In this document: positions 55,801-64,000 of the stretch, piece by piece
How positions within the stretch are numbered: position 1 is the stretch's first letter
Layout of the letters: the number at the start of each line of letters is the position of its first letter
Assembly (NCBI GenBank): GCA_004431415.1
Contig: QPMI01000511.1
Span: 1-64,000 of the forward strand
Direction of reading: 5' to 3'
DNA: 64,000 nt
Source of the DNA: Cyanophora paradoxa
Taxonomy: Eukaryota; Glaucocystophyceae; Cyanophorales; Cyanophoraceae
Position numbers and translations under genes: made by a program
Notes under the pieces: model-generated
The model's database searches: none
Seen by the model: only the letters and a program-made list of their open reading frames with translations
What the model was told of the DNA's origin: nothing

Positions 55801-57037
55801 CTCGCCCGCGACGCCTTCGGTGCGCCCGCCCCGCCCGCCCCCCGCCTCGGGCGGCGTGCGAGGGGCGGGCGGGGGGCAGCGGTGGACGTGAGCACGGCGG
55901 TGACGGGCTTCGTGGCGTTCGCCGCGGGGCGCGACGACGAGGCGGCCGCGCAGCTCGACCGCCTCCCGGGGCGCCCCGCGGGCCCTCCGCCTCCTGGGTG
56001 CACCACACCGCCGCCATCCTCATCGGCCTCTTCATCTGGCGCACCCACGGCGACACCTCCAAGGCCCGGCCCCGGCCCCGGCCCCGGCCCCGCCCCCGCC
56101 CCCGCCCCGCTTGACGCCCCGGGCAGATGCTGGAGGCGTCGCGGGGGCTGCTCTTCTGGTGGCAGCACCACCAGCGGGGGGTGACGTGGCCCTACACCCT
56201 CGCCATCTTCTGCGTCCTCGACTTCCTCCACCACCGCTCCAGCGCCGCCCGCGAGCACCTCGACCGCGTCGCACGGTCCGCCCCGCCCCCGCCCCCGCCC
56301 CCGCCCCGCCCCGCCCCGCCCGCCGGCGCCGAGGCCGCCGCGCGCAGGCTGCGCAAGGCCGCCTCGAAGATCGCCGCCCCGCAGCTCACCGTCAGCGGCG
56401 GCGCGGCGGCGGCGCCGGCGGGCGCGCCGCACCTCGTCCTGCCGGCCGCCGCGAGCGCGGGCCTGGAGGCGGAGCCCTTCCGGAGCGCCTCGGAGCCCGT
56501 GCCGGCCACGCCGGGGGCGCGGCGGGCCTCCTCGCCGGGGCCTTCACGGCGGGGGCGGGGCCGGCGCCGCTGCAGAAGCCGGCGTCGCTGATCATCGGGG
56601 CGGACGACGTGCGCAAGGCGACGGGCTCGACGCTGCGGAGCGCGCAGCAGGCGGCCGAGCAGGCGGCCGGCGAGCTCCGCGACGCCATGCACCTCATGGA
56701 GGCGACCGCCGCCAAGCGCCTCCCCGCCCTCGGCCCCCTCCTCCGCCTCTTCGCCGCCGAGCGCCCGGGGCTCTCGCCGCGGCAGCGCGCGGCGGCGCTG
56801 CGGCAGGCGCGGGAGGGGCTCGCGCAGGCGGGGCTCGCCCTCTTCGAGGCGGCCGCCCTCGTGCGGCTCGCCCTCGCCGAGCCCGACCCCGCCGCCGCCG
56901 CCGAGGCCGCCGCCGCGGCCGCCGCCCTCTGCGACGAGTCGGGCCTCGAGCTGCGCGCCCTCCTCCGCCTCCAGTCGGGCGACGCCTCCCCCCGCGGCGA
57001 CGCCGCCCGCGGCCGCTACGTCTCCATCTGGATCTGA
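48331..57037 (+). CDS. ADCY10-like soluble adenylyl cyclase: two cyclase domains, AAA/NTPase domain and TPR tail
   Basis: An 8.7-kb gene with many introns; start accATGGCAGCTGG. It begins MAAGPRMSLSP and AVLPYVPGGLLATAPGIAQL. Cyclase domain C1 has VATYEGAGLLLDIAGFSALA (first metal Asp), FFLELMKRLHSRGVEILLF and AGDAVLAFVES (second metal Asp), and HTGLGAGAGFL. Domain C2 (about 49,990-51,400) has YVIF, RAVHRVCEVYGGAVNKVFLD, GFGLPGFVHEDE, RAAIDLATWFEET, TFVGTLGAPCRKEYALIGDS, ARMMSEARVVIAKKG and FKAKGFAEPVRIFRP. An NTPase domain follows with IVLEGKAGMGKTHIRRELQR (P-loop, about 51,757) and FALFVEDGHFVDSASWAVL, then a helical/TPR-like region with LGEQHDRALEFLERAATRA, to a stop at 57037. This is the domain order of mammalian soluble adenylyl cyclase, which makes cAMP and responds to bicarbonate and calcium. 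In this copy one G is missing near 48,821, which breaks the frame inside FAGD; the second copy has it. Confidence 0.93.
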
Positions 57038-58386
57038 CGCGACGCGGTCCCACCTCGCCCCGGGCCGCCTGGCCCGGCCGAAGAGGGCGGCGCGCGCCGC
57101 CCTCTCTCCTCGCTTTTATTTGATGCGCGCGTTTGCACCCAGGAGGTTTTCAATCGATTTGGTAGGCAGGCCAAACAGTGGTTTCAATAGCGTATTGTGG
57201 CACGCGCACTTTGTTATTGTGGCGCCCTCCTCTGCCAGAGTGGAGGGCCCCCGCCCGCTTTCTCCTCCGTGCCTCGGCTTGCAATTTACAGGATTCTGAT
57301 TTGCTTGTTGGATTTTCCTCCGTCCGTCTCTGCGGTTGGACGTGTGCTCGTTTTCACTCTTCGTTGTGGCATCGGCACCAGTTTTTGCCAGTAGCACGAG
57401 GGCCACCGGCGGATAGTGCGTGCAGTGCATTAGCTGAAGCGGCTGTTTTCTCCTCGGCTTGGAGCTGCGATTTTACTCCGCGATCCAGTATTTAAGAATT
57501 TAGACGTTGCTCGACTCTTTCGCCTGGATCTGTGCCCCGTATGTATTCATGTGCGCCTGGATCTATACGGGTATTCATGTATTCATGTGCGTAAGATCGA
57601 TTATCAATAGCCCAGGTCTTTATGCTTTGACAATACTGGACAGTATTTTACGTATGGGTCGGAGTATATGAAGCTTGCAGTGTTATCTTCAGTTTTTTTC
57701 GCGTTCTTCCTGAACGACAATCATGAATTCGATTCCTCACGTGCTTGCAATTCCCGCAGTGCCACGATGCTTGCAATTCCCGCAGCTCGAACTCGAATTC
57801 AGACGGCCGCAATTATTTGCAAACCCGACGTCGACCTTAAGGCTCGACTGCACTGCGGCATGCGCAATGGCCCCGGAAATCCTGCTCCTGCTCCTTCGAA
57901 TTCCATACATAGATCTCATATGGATGATGACAGTCACAAATTTAAATTAACTACGTATACAGTCATAGCTTGAAAACCAAAATTGATATCGATGTCGCTC
58001 ATGATATCGATCAGGCCTAGGGTGCCGGCCTTGACCCTACTGGTTATTGGCTAGCCCCACCCCTATCTATATATCTAAATTTGGCCACGGCCATGGCTCT
58101 ATCTTATATAATTAGACTTCGAGAGCCCAGACCGTCGCGATCGGATGCCAGCACTAGTACGGCCAGGCTCTGGCCATGGGCTGCCATAGCCACTGCCTGC
58201 TAACTGTAGCCTGTAGCCTGTATGCTAGGACCGGAGACGGGCAGCTGTACCGGGGGAACTTTCATTTTATGTACATGTACACGTCATTTATTATAAACAA
58301 ATTACAGATGCGGTTGGTATACGTAATTATAAGAAGCGCAAATTACCGGGGCGAGAGCGAATATTAATTGAAGCTCAAGGGGGCGG
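57038..58386. other. AT-richer intergenic spacer between convergent genes
   Basis: About 1.35 kb between the 3' ends of the cyclase and kinase genes. Features seen: the palindrome listed separately, the repeated phrase catgtgcgcctggatct/gtattcatgt (57,540-57,590), gaattcgattcctc/tcgaattccata words, and strings such as tatctatatatctaaattt (58,063). Frames near 57,178-57,495 are open but resemble nothing. No RNA gene was found. Confidence 0.55.
57082..57105. terminator. Perfect 24-nt palindrome just after the cyclase stop
   Basis: agagggcggcgc and its reverse complement lie back to back, 45 bp after the stop codon, followed by ctcctcgcttttattt. It could fold into a strong hairpin with a T-rich tail in the 3' end of the transcript. 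A role in 3'-end formation is only a guess. A second, weaker inverted repeat (gggccgcctggccc) lies just before it. Confidence 0.4.
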
Positions 58387-60068
58387 TCAGGCGCCGAACT
58401 GCTTCTGCATGCGCTCGAGGCTGCGGACAAGGTCCGGCATGCGTGGCCTCCTCGCCGGCTCCTGCCGCGCCCCCTTTCACATGAGCCGGAACTCAGAGCG
58501 GGCGGGAGAGCTCGGACCTGGTCCCAGCAGGCCTCGATGGTTTGTCGGATGGGCGCCGCCACGCTCGCCGGCACCGCCAGCCGCTGGCCCGACACCTGCC
58601 CCGCCACACCCCGCCCGCCTTCAGCCGGAGGGGGAGGATGCCGGCGGGGCGGGCCGGGGCGGGCACGGTGAAGTTGATGACTTTGCCGAGGGCCCAGCCG
58701 GCGAACGGGAGCGCCCCCGTGGCCACCTCCCTGCCCGGCCCCCGCCTCAGCGCGAGGGCGGCCGGCGCGGGCGCTAGGCGGGGGCGGACCAGAGGACGAC
58801 GGCGAAGGAGAAGACGTCGGCGGAGGCGTCGTAGCGCTCGCCGCGCAGCACCTGCACCCCCGCCCGCCCGCCTCGGCGGGGGCACGTGGGGGCACGCGGG
58901 GGCATGCGGGGGGCGGGCGGGCCTCGGGGGCCATGTAGGCGGGGGTGCCGGCGACGTCGTCCCCCGCCACCATCGTCCGCGCCGTCGCCAGCCCGAAGTC
59001 CGCCACCTGCCCGCCCCCCGACCCCGAGCCCTCAGGCGCTGGGGCGGGCGTGGCTGGGAGGGGCGGGGCCGGGCCTTGACGTTGAGGCCGGCGCGGTCGA
59101 CGAGGATGTTCGCCGGCTTGAGGTCGCGGTGCTGCCCCCCGCCCGGCCTCAGCTCCCCGGGCGCGGGGGCGCGGGGGCGCGGGCGGGGGCGGGAGGCGCG
59201 CGATCATCTGGGGCCGGGAGAGGTGGAGGTAGGAGATGCCCCGCGCGATCTGCACCGCCACCCGCAGCACCTGGCCCCCCCCACGCCCCCTCAGGGGACG
59301 CGCAGCGAGCGCCGACCCCGCCCCGGCGCGCCTCAGGGACCGAGAGACGCTGCGGGGGCGGAGTCAGCCGGTGGGGGTGCGTAGGAGGGGAGAGGGGGGG
59401 GGCACCCGTCGCGCGATGAGGTCCTTCAGCGTTCCGTCGGGCTGCGGGGGATGGGGGCGTCGGGGTGGGGAGGGGTACGGAGACGGAGGAGGGGGTACCA
59501 TGAACTCCGTGACGATGGCCATGTGCTGGGGGTGAGTGCAGGCTCCGAGGTACAGCTGCCATGGAGGGGGGGGGGGGGGGGGGGATGTGAGGAGGGGTAC
59601 GGGACCGAAGGGCGTGCAGGAAGGGGGTACGAGGATGTTCGGGTGGCGGAGGCGTCCGAGGGTCGCGATCTCCTGCTGGAAGTCCTCCCGCATGGCCCGC
59701 GTCCCGTAAGACTGTACCCCCAGCTCAGAGGCTCGCTCAGGCGAGGAGGGGGGGTACGGCGCACGGCGCCCATGCTGCCAAACCCGCCGCTCGCGAGGCT
59801 CCCGCCGGCAGCCGGGCGCTTGAGCATCTGTGGGGGAGGGGGGGGGTGCGGCTCGCCCGGCGCGGGGGGGTGGCACAGGTGCGCGGGGAGGGGGGAGCGG
59901 AAGGGGGCGGGCCTTGACGGCGACCTGGGTGCCTCTCCAGGTCCCCGCGTACACCGTCGCTGCGCGGGATCGGGTCGCACGGCCCCAGCGAGGCGGCCTC
60001 CCTTCCCGGCCCTCCCCGGGCGGGCGCCTGGCGCCGGCGCACCGAAGGAGCCCTCCGAACGGGACGGG
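58387..60068 (-). CDS. TKL/Raf-like protein kinase, 5' part missing at a duplication junction
   Basis: Minus-strand exons give an almost complete kinase domain: RSEGSFA/TVYAGTWRGTQVAVK (nucleotide loop and catalytic Lys, 60,068-59,917), REDFQQEIATLGRLRHPNIL, LYLGACTHPQHMAIVTEFM, DGTLKDLIARR, LRVAVQIARGISYLHLSRP, QHRDLKPANILVDRAGLNVK (about 59,130-59,075), VADFGLATARTMVAGDDVAG with TPAYMAPEA (59,010-58,920), SADVFSFAVVLW, ALPFAGWALGKVINFTV, QTIEACWDQ, and the end MPDLVRSLERMQKQFGA (stop at 58387). HRDLKPAN and the APE/DVFSF context suggest a Ser/Thr kinase of the tyrosine-kinase-like group. The third Gly of the loop is Ala. Everything upstream of about residue RSEGSFA is replaced at 60,069 by a copy of the RhoGAP gene in the opposite sense. 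This gene therefore has no start or N-terminus here and is probably broken, or mis-assembled. Confidence 0.88.
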
Positions 60069-62063
60069 GTGGGACGGGGCGAACGGGCACGGGCACGGGG
60101 GGTACGGAGGGGAGGGCCACGGGTACGACGGCGCGTACCACGGCATGGCGGAGCAGGACGGCATCGAGGGCGAGTCGGGATCCGTCCGGTGCGCGGGGCG
60201 GGCGGCAGGCGGGCGGGCAGGCCCGGGGTGGGGCGGGCCCTGACGTCGTGGCAGGGAGTTCCCCGGACGGGAGGGGGGGCAGTACGCGGACTACTACGAC
60301 GTAGACGCGCCGGAGGCGGGGGCGGCGGGGCACGCGAACCCGTTCTTCGGGGAGGGCGCCGACGCCGCCGTCAACGCGAGCCTGGACCGCGCGAGCCTGC
60401 GCAGCCGCGCCACCGGCACCGACGGCTTCGGCTCCCCCGGCGGGCCCAGCGTGCCCCACTGCTCGGTCAACCTCGTGCTGCTCGCGCGGGCCGCGGAGCG
60501 CGAGCGGCGGGCGGCGCGGGCGGCGGCGGCGGGGGCCGGCGGGGGGGCCTCGGCTTCGGGGTGGGAGCAGCGGACGCAGGACGGGGACGGGAGCCTGCGG
60601 ATGTGGGACACGGAGACGCGGGACGCCTCCGTGGCCTCCGCGGCCGCCCCGGACGCCGCGCTGCCCCTCAAGCGCCGCACCCGCCGCAGCCGCTCCCGCC
60701 GCCGCCGCGGCGCCGGCGGGCGGCGCAGCGACCACGAGCGGTGCGCGGGCGGGGGGCGGGGGACGCGCTTCCGGCTGACCAGCGCGCGCCTCGCCTTGTC
60801 CGCCGGCAGGTCGCAGCCGCCGGCGTCGCCGGACAACGTCGTGCGGATCCTGGGGCTCCCCGAGATCCGCGTGCCGGCCATCACGAACAAGATCCGGCAG
60901 AACGAGGCCCTCTGGCGGGCCGTCCGGCGAGCCCTGGCGGAGCGCGAGGCGCGGCGGCAGCGGCGGCGGGGCGCGGGGCGAGCCCCTCGCGCCGCCACGG
61001 GGGCGGCGTCGACGAGAGCCTCGAGCTGCAGGAGGCCCAGGTGCCCGCCACGCCGCGCGCCCCGGCGGGGCCCGAGCGAGCGGGGGCGCGCAGGACGTGT
61101 TCGAGGGATCCTAGAGGGGCTGGGCGACCCCGGGGCGCTCCCCTCGGCGGGGGCCTTCGCGGGGGCGGCGGGGCGGGCGGCGCGGGCGCACTCGAGCTCG
61201 CCGGCGCGGCGGGGCCTGGAGGAGGGGCGGCTGGAGGAGCGGCTGCGGGCGCTGAAGGAGGAGACGGAGCGGGAGGCGGGGCGCTTCGGGTACCGCCGGC
61301 GCGCCGACGACCCCGCCCGGGGCCTCTCGCAGCGCCTCGAGGACGCCCTCTGGGCCGCCATCCGCGACTGGCACGACAAGGGGCCCCCGCCGCCGTCCGC
61401 CCCGCCCCCCTCCCCTCGCCCCGCGCAGCGCGGCTGAGGGGGCTGGCGGGGGCCAGGACGCGCGGGTGGCGGTCGCGAGGGCGGTGCGGCTCTTCCCGGC
61501 GCTGGAGCCGCCGGACCGGGCGCACGCGCTCCTCTCCGTCCTCTGCGCCCTCCAGGCCGAGCGCGCCCGCCTCATGCCCGCCAGCCCCGACCAGTCGGTC
61601 CGCGCCCCTCCCGCGCCGCCCCCTCCCGCCCCATCTCCCCTCACGGGCCCCCGGGGCGCCAGTTCGCGAGCTACGAGTCGCCGCGCGCCCGGGGCGCCGC
61701 CGCAGGGGACCGCGAGGGCGGCCTCGTGCCCGTCTCCGGCCTCAGGGAGGAGGACATTGCCGCCGTGCGCCCCCGTGTACCCCCGGAGGAACGCGTACCC
61801 CTGACTCGCCCGCCCCCGCAGATCGTTCCGATCCTCAAGGGCCACCTCACTGTGGTCGAGATGGCGGCGGACGGCCCGCCGGCGCTGCCCCGCCTGGGGG
61901 CGCCCAGGGGCCGGGGGAGGAGCCCGCCAAAGCAGCCGCAGAGCGCCCCCCGGGGGAGCCCCCCGCGGGGGGCGCGGAGCCCGCCGAAGAACAGGATATG
62001 AACCCGGCGCCGGACAAGACGGCCTCCTGCTGTGCGCTGCCGCACGCGAGGCACCCCTGGTGA
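60069..62063 (+). pseudogene. 3' half of the RhoGAP gene, second copy, no start
   Basis: It begins in the Gly/Tyr/His-rich tract (GANGHGHGGYGGEG) and lacks the whole RhoGAP domain and any start codon. The downstream parts are kept: GGQYADYYDVDAPEAGAAGH, SVPHCSVNLVLLARAAERER, RILGLPEIRVPAITNKI, the LEERLRALKEETEREAG coil and the same 3' end. Over the exon at about 60,280-60,740 this copy reads through with no frame break, whereas the copy at 45,660-46,130 has two one-base losses. It is a fragment created by the duplication edge, or an assembly artefact. Confidence 0.85.
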
Positions 62064-62948
62064 CGCGGCATACTGGTAGCGAAAACCGTTATTGCTAGGC
62101 TAGACTGCTACGGTGCTACGCTGGTAACACTGCTACCCCGGTAGCTCGCCGAGGCTCGAGGCCCGCCAAGACTCGTAACTCGTGAGCGGGCCAGGCGCAA
62201 AGCGCTGGGCGCTAGCTCCGAGGCTCTCAGGGCAGACTCGCGAGCTCTGCCAGGCTCTGACTCTATATAGCTAGCCTCTGATCCGGGGAGCTTCTCAGCG
62301 GCTGCAGCGCTAGTCTAGTAACGCTAGCTGCGCACTGCGGCAAGGCTGCATGCGCAGCCGTGAGTCCGTGACCGGAACACGTGACCCTAGCCATCAGCGC
62401 CGGGCGCGGCCGCTTGCAATTGCGGGCCAATTTGCGGCGGCGCCGGCGACCCGTCGACGCCGCGCCGGCGGGGCGTTACGCGTACGGTGAATGCGAACGT
62501 TGACGTCGACGACGCGACGTTAACTGGCGCCGGGCCGGCCGGAATTCGAATTCGAAGGCTCCCAGACGGGTGGGTTTTTTTAGTTTTTCGAGCCTGTACC
62601 CACATCAGCTAGCAAGAAACGCTTGGCGCAGGCAGCAGTCCGGCCGCTCTCTTACGAACCCGCAGGAGCAGAGGCATAGGAAAAAGCTTTGCAGACCGAT
62701 TCCGCGCCGCGCGCGCGGAGTTGCTAATAGTCGGAGGCGATCGCCCAACCATCTCGCGCACACAGCTAGCTATATCGTTGATGCGGTACTTCAGGATGGC
62801 TAACCGCTTGCTTGCCCCTTGAGCCCCAGCTGGCCGGCAGCGCAGGCCGCGCCACCGCTGCGCTCGCCCCTTGCTTTCCCGAGTAGTTGATCAGCCATAG
62901 CCCAGCTTATTCCCTTCTTGCCACGCTTCTCCCCAGCAGCCAGCCACC
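62064..62948. other. Second copy of the spacer upstream of the cyclase gene
   Basis: Matches 47445-48330 almost base for base; one G-run difference was seen (62,283-62,287 against 47,666-47,671). The same ctatatagctagc and ggaattcgaattcgaagg words are present. No separate feature is supported. Confidence 0.6.
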
Positions 62949-64000
62949 ATGGCAGCTGGACCTCGGATGAGCCTAAGCCCTGGAATGATGAATCTGCAGG
63001 CGGTTCTCCCGTACGTGCCCGGGGGATTGCTTGCAACTGCTCCGGGCATAGCCCAGCTGAAGGCGCTCCAGGCTGGCCAGGCACGACCCGCCAGCCGCCA
63101 GTCTCTCGCGCCCGCTGATCTGCCCCACAGAGGGTGTCCGTGGCGACATACGAGGGGGCCGGCTTGCTCCTCGACAGTGCGTTCCGCTCGCTGGCGGTCC
63201 AGCGGCGCACCGCTTGAACCCCGTTCGCAGTCGCCGGCTTCTCGGCCCTCGCTCGCGATCTCACGAGGAGTAACAGCTCGACCGCGTGCGAAAAGCTGAC
63301 GGAGACGCTGAACGGTCCGCCGGGACCAGCGCGCGCGCTCGCGGTCGGCGGCGGCTTGACCGGACCGGCCCGCAGCGTTCTTCCTGGAGCTCATGAAGCG
63401 CCTGCACAGTCGGGGCGTGGAGATCCTCCTCTTCGCCGGGGACGGTGCGCTCTGCGTCTGAGGTCGCCGGGGAGCGGCTGACGCGGCGGCCGCGCGCGCG
63501 CAGCGGTGCTGGCCTTCGTGGAGAGCAACGAGCGGCGGTCGATGGGCGACGCGATCCGCCTGGCGGCGGAGGCCGCCATCGCCGTCCAGTCCATGTCCTT
63601 CAAGCGCAACAAGCACCGCCTCGTCGCCCACACGGGCCTCGGTCCGCCCGCCCCCCCGGCCCCGCCGCCGCCCTCCCGCGCCCCCGCGGGGCCTCACGCG
63701 GGGCGGCGCAGGGGCCGGCTTCCTGCAGCAGAACCTGATCGCGGGGACGGAGCGGGCGGCGCAGGCGATCTACACGGGGGACCTGGTGCGGCAGGTGTGC
63801 GAGGCGCAGCGGAGCTCGAAGGACACGGACATCGTCGTCTCCCCCGAGGCCCTCGGGCTCCTCCAGCCCATCTCCAGCTTCGGCTTCGAGCCCGTCAGCG
63901 GCGGCTCCGCGCTGCACCGCCTCCTCCCGCACGCGCACCTCCCGGGCGGCCGCCTCGCCCTCGGGGCGCAGACCTCGCGCCCCTCCACCGCCGCCTTCTC
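62949..64000 (+). CDS. Second copy of the ADCY10-like cyclase gene, 5' part (runs off the window)
   Basis: The same start (accATGGCAGCTGG) and the same exons as at 48331: AVLPYVPGGLLATAPGIAQL, VATYEGAGLLLDIAGFSALA, LTRSNSSTACEKLTETLN, FFLELMKRLHSRGVEILLF with AGDAVLAFVES, HTGLGAGAGFL, TERAAQAIYTGDLVRQVCEA and SFGFEPVSGGSALHRLLP. In this copy cgccggggacg preserves the frame through the second metal-binding Asp, so C1 looks intact. Whether the gene is full length cannot be seen, because the window ends in the region after C1. Confidence 0.88.

Larger units (their letters stand above)
60069..64000. repeat. Direct repeat copy B (continues past the window)
   Basis: Near-identical to 45458-49381, with the same orientation and order. 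It begins abruptly 26 bp upstream of the donor of the kinase glycine-loop exon. A short tandem word, gggacggggtgggacgggg, lies at the join. It runs to the last base without a break. Compared with copy A, it keeps the reading frame at the G runs near 60,318, 60,348 and 63,440, but loses a base near 60,975 and near 61,106, where copy A is intact. Confidence 0.97.

Noticed and set aside
57178-57495. Possible small gene in the spacer (106 codons)
   Set aside because: No recognisable motif, unlike codon use, no splice context, and located in AT-richer intergenic DNA.
59566-59585. G-run resembling a quadruplex regulatory site
   Set aside because: It is inside a kinase intron (C-rich on the sense strand), like other introns here; no separate role can be argued.
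1-64000. Transposons or insertion sequences
   Set aside because: No transposase, integrase or reverse transcriptase motifs were recognised on either strand, and no long terminal repeats apart from the 3.9-kb duplication.

Overview
This is nuclear DNA of a gene-dense, very GC-rich photosynthetic eukaryote. Genes are split by dozens of tiny (about 50-100 nt), GC-rich spliceosomal introns with GT-AG or GC-AG ends and a CTGAC/CTGAG-like branch site near the acceptor. Gaps between genes are visibly AT-richer and full of short palindromes. A plastid-type ABC1K kinase with an AFVAPAS-like leader, a mitoribosomal protein, a TmcB-like membrane protein and a soluble-type adenylyl cyclase fit a free-living alga. 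A glaucophyte such as Cyanophora is my best guess, but the sequence alone does not prove it. Because of the GC bias most long open frames are antisense or intron-crossing shadows, so genes were assembled by joining exons at splice sites. Intron positions are given only where I worked them out.

Layout: 34-479 (+) small DUF3253-like gene; 818-1346 (-) mitoribosomal protein mL59-like; 1553-5046 (+) RCC1 beta-propeller; 5047-6728 spacer with a ~100-bp minisatellite; 6729-15581 (+) giant TmcB-like membrane protein with a 21-bp minisatellite in its last large intron; 15582-17124 spacer; 17125-21148 (-) FBH1-type F-box/UvrD helicase; 21516-30932 (+) secreted subtilisin-like protease with EGF and repeated beta domains and a C-terminal membrane anchor; 31702-35536 (-) ABC1K atypical kinase; 36199-36649 (-) Romo1/Mgr2-like; 36981-37504 (+) beta-strand-rich protein; 37578-42199 (-) phospholipase D; 42391-43755 (-) F-box coiled-coil protein; 44069-47444 (+) RhoGAP-domain protein; 48331-57037 (+) ADCY10-like soluble adenylyl cyclase; 58387-60068 (-) TKL-type protein kinase cut off at its glycine loop; 60069-64000 (+) a near-identical second copy of 45458-49381 (RhoGAP 3' half, spacer, cyclase 5' exons).

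Several genes suggest signalling: cyclase, RhoGAP, PLD, kinase and RCC1 lie close together, but the window gives no evidence that they form one pathway. The most notable points are: (1) the direct repeat 14.6 kb apart, which looks like a tandem-duplication junction (or an assembly loop) breaking the kinase gene, with differences only in homopolymer length; (2) introns whose two ends are reverse complements up to the splice dinucleotides; (3) many GC-AG introns; (4) a RhoGAP domain lacking both the arginine finger and the conserved asparagine.
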